From contig NGBS01001202.1 of the NCBI GenBank assembly GCA_002245135.1, positions 1 to 47,903 of the forward strand: a stretch of 47,903 nucleotides of DNA. The letters run 5' to 3'. Shown here one piece after another: positions 47,401 through 47,903 of the stretch. The notes beneath the pieces were generated by a model. The model made no database searches. It worked only from the letters and a program-made list of their open reading frames with translations, and was not told where the DNA came from. Source of the DNA: Proteromonas lacertae. Lineage: Eukaryota; Sar; Bigyra; Opalinata; Proteromonadidae. Each line of letters starts with the position of its first letter. Position 1 is the stretch's first letter. A program made the translations under genes and the position numbers.

Positions 47401-47903
47401 ACTCACTATCGATATGTTATATTCACTTTCTTGAGAACATACTAAATTGTTAGCTATTCGAACATATGTCCATTCACCATCTATACATTCTTCATAACCA
47501 TCTCACATCGACATCTATCAATACATCTTTGACTTCTTTCTACACATACTCCAGGAGTTTCTGTTGAACTGTTTGGAACTTCCACTCTAGTTATATAAGC
47601 ATCCTTGAATATATTATCTTCAGGTTCTTCATTTCCTAATCTTTTGATTTCTCGATTTAAATCACTTGGATCATTCTCTATTTCATGAGCTGCTCTTTCG
47701 ATATCATCTTTACTAATCGTATTTGGAACTTTTATTTTTACATCAATTATTAAATCATATTTACCATCTATATTAGTATTGTGATTTATATTAGGTATTA
47801 CTTCTACATAAAAATTATCAAATGGAATTGATATATCAGACATATTAGAATAAATATGAATTAATCCATCTATTACTATACGATTTTCTATAACTGTTAA
47901 AGA
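44471..47903 (-). pseudogene. Inverted copy of the cysteine-rich protein gene, frame broken at six homopolymers
   Basis: It mirrors 39323-42757. The C-terminal 540 codons (46100-44471) are open and encode the same residues as the original. Further upstream the frame is interrupted at the six indel sites listed for the right arm. Because every indel is a one-base change in a run of two or three equal bases, the copy may be intact in the cell and only look broken through sequencing error. Both module-duplication pairs are present here too, so the inversion is younger than those duplications. Confidence 0.8.

Larger units (their letters stand above)
43809..47903 (-). repeat. Right arm of the large inverted repeat
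   Basis: Reverse complement of 39323-43326, with two kinds of difference. There are six one-base indels in short homopolymers (about 46103, 46363, 46469, 46746, 46755 and 47503). There is also one extra 93-bp block (about 43934-44028), relative to 43206-43207 on the left. I saw no amino-acid substitution in the compared coding parts. The arm runs off the window edge. Confidence 0.95.

Noticed and set aside
1-47903. tRNA genes, CRISPR arrays, bacterial operons, LTR or other virus-like elements
   Set aside because: I found no convincing example of any. Repeats present are the minisatellite, simple repeats, module duplications, mariner ends and the inverted arms.

Overview
This window is nuclear DNA from an AT-rich protist; I cannot name the species. 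The case for a eukaryote is strong. Ten protein genes become continuous only after removing 39 very short introns (21 to 68 nt, median 33, nearly all GTAT...TAG). There are also two 5S rRNA genes, a CFAP70-like flagellar protein, APC11, an SPF45-like splicing factor and a DERA with a mitochondrial-type leader. TAA, TAG and TGA all end reading frames. The CFAP70-like gene suggests a flagellated stage, and the DERA leader suggests a mitochondrion or related organelle.

Layout. 1-4573 (-): a gametolysin-type (M11) metalloprotease gene, cut in two by a 1,978-bp Tc1/mariner element at 2035-4012 and further damaged near the window edge. 5905-17692 (-): a ten-exon gene for a 3,825-aa HECT ubiquitin ligase with UBA, SPRY and MIB/HERC2 domains. 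18594-19509 (+): an SPF45/RBM17-like gene that looks damaged. 19951-20224 (-): APC11. 20441-22565 (-): a BTB/He_PIG/SPRY protein. 23160-25222 (-): a polytopic membrane protein with a FAM13-like C-terminus. 25306-26009 (+): an EF-hand protein with a myristoylation-type N-terminus. 26110-27060 (-): DERA. 27202-32372 (-): a large single-pass surface protein with He_PIG and discoidin-like domains. 32510-36087 (+): the CFAP70-like TPR protein. 36376-37060: a scrap-heap of joined gene fragments. 37327-42757 (+): a 1,756-aa secreted, cysteine-rich, PT-repeat protein.

From 39323 to the right edge the window folds on itself. The left arm (39323-43326) and right arm (43809-47903) form an inverted repeat around a 482-bp spacer. 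Each arm carries one 5S rRNA gene and most of the cysteine-rich gene. The right arm differs by six single-base indels in homopolymers and by one extra 93-bp block. This is either a very young palindrome or a partly unpolished assembly structure.

There is no operon logic. Recurrent themes are ubiquitin signalling (HECT ligase, APC11, BTB protein), surface or adhesion proteins (He_PIG protein, cysteine-rich protein, M11 protease) and active DNA rearrangement (mariner insertion, fragment mosaic, inverted duplication, in-gene module duplication).
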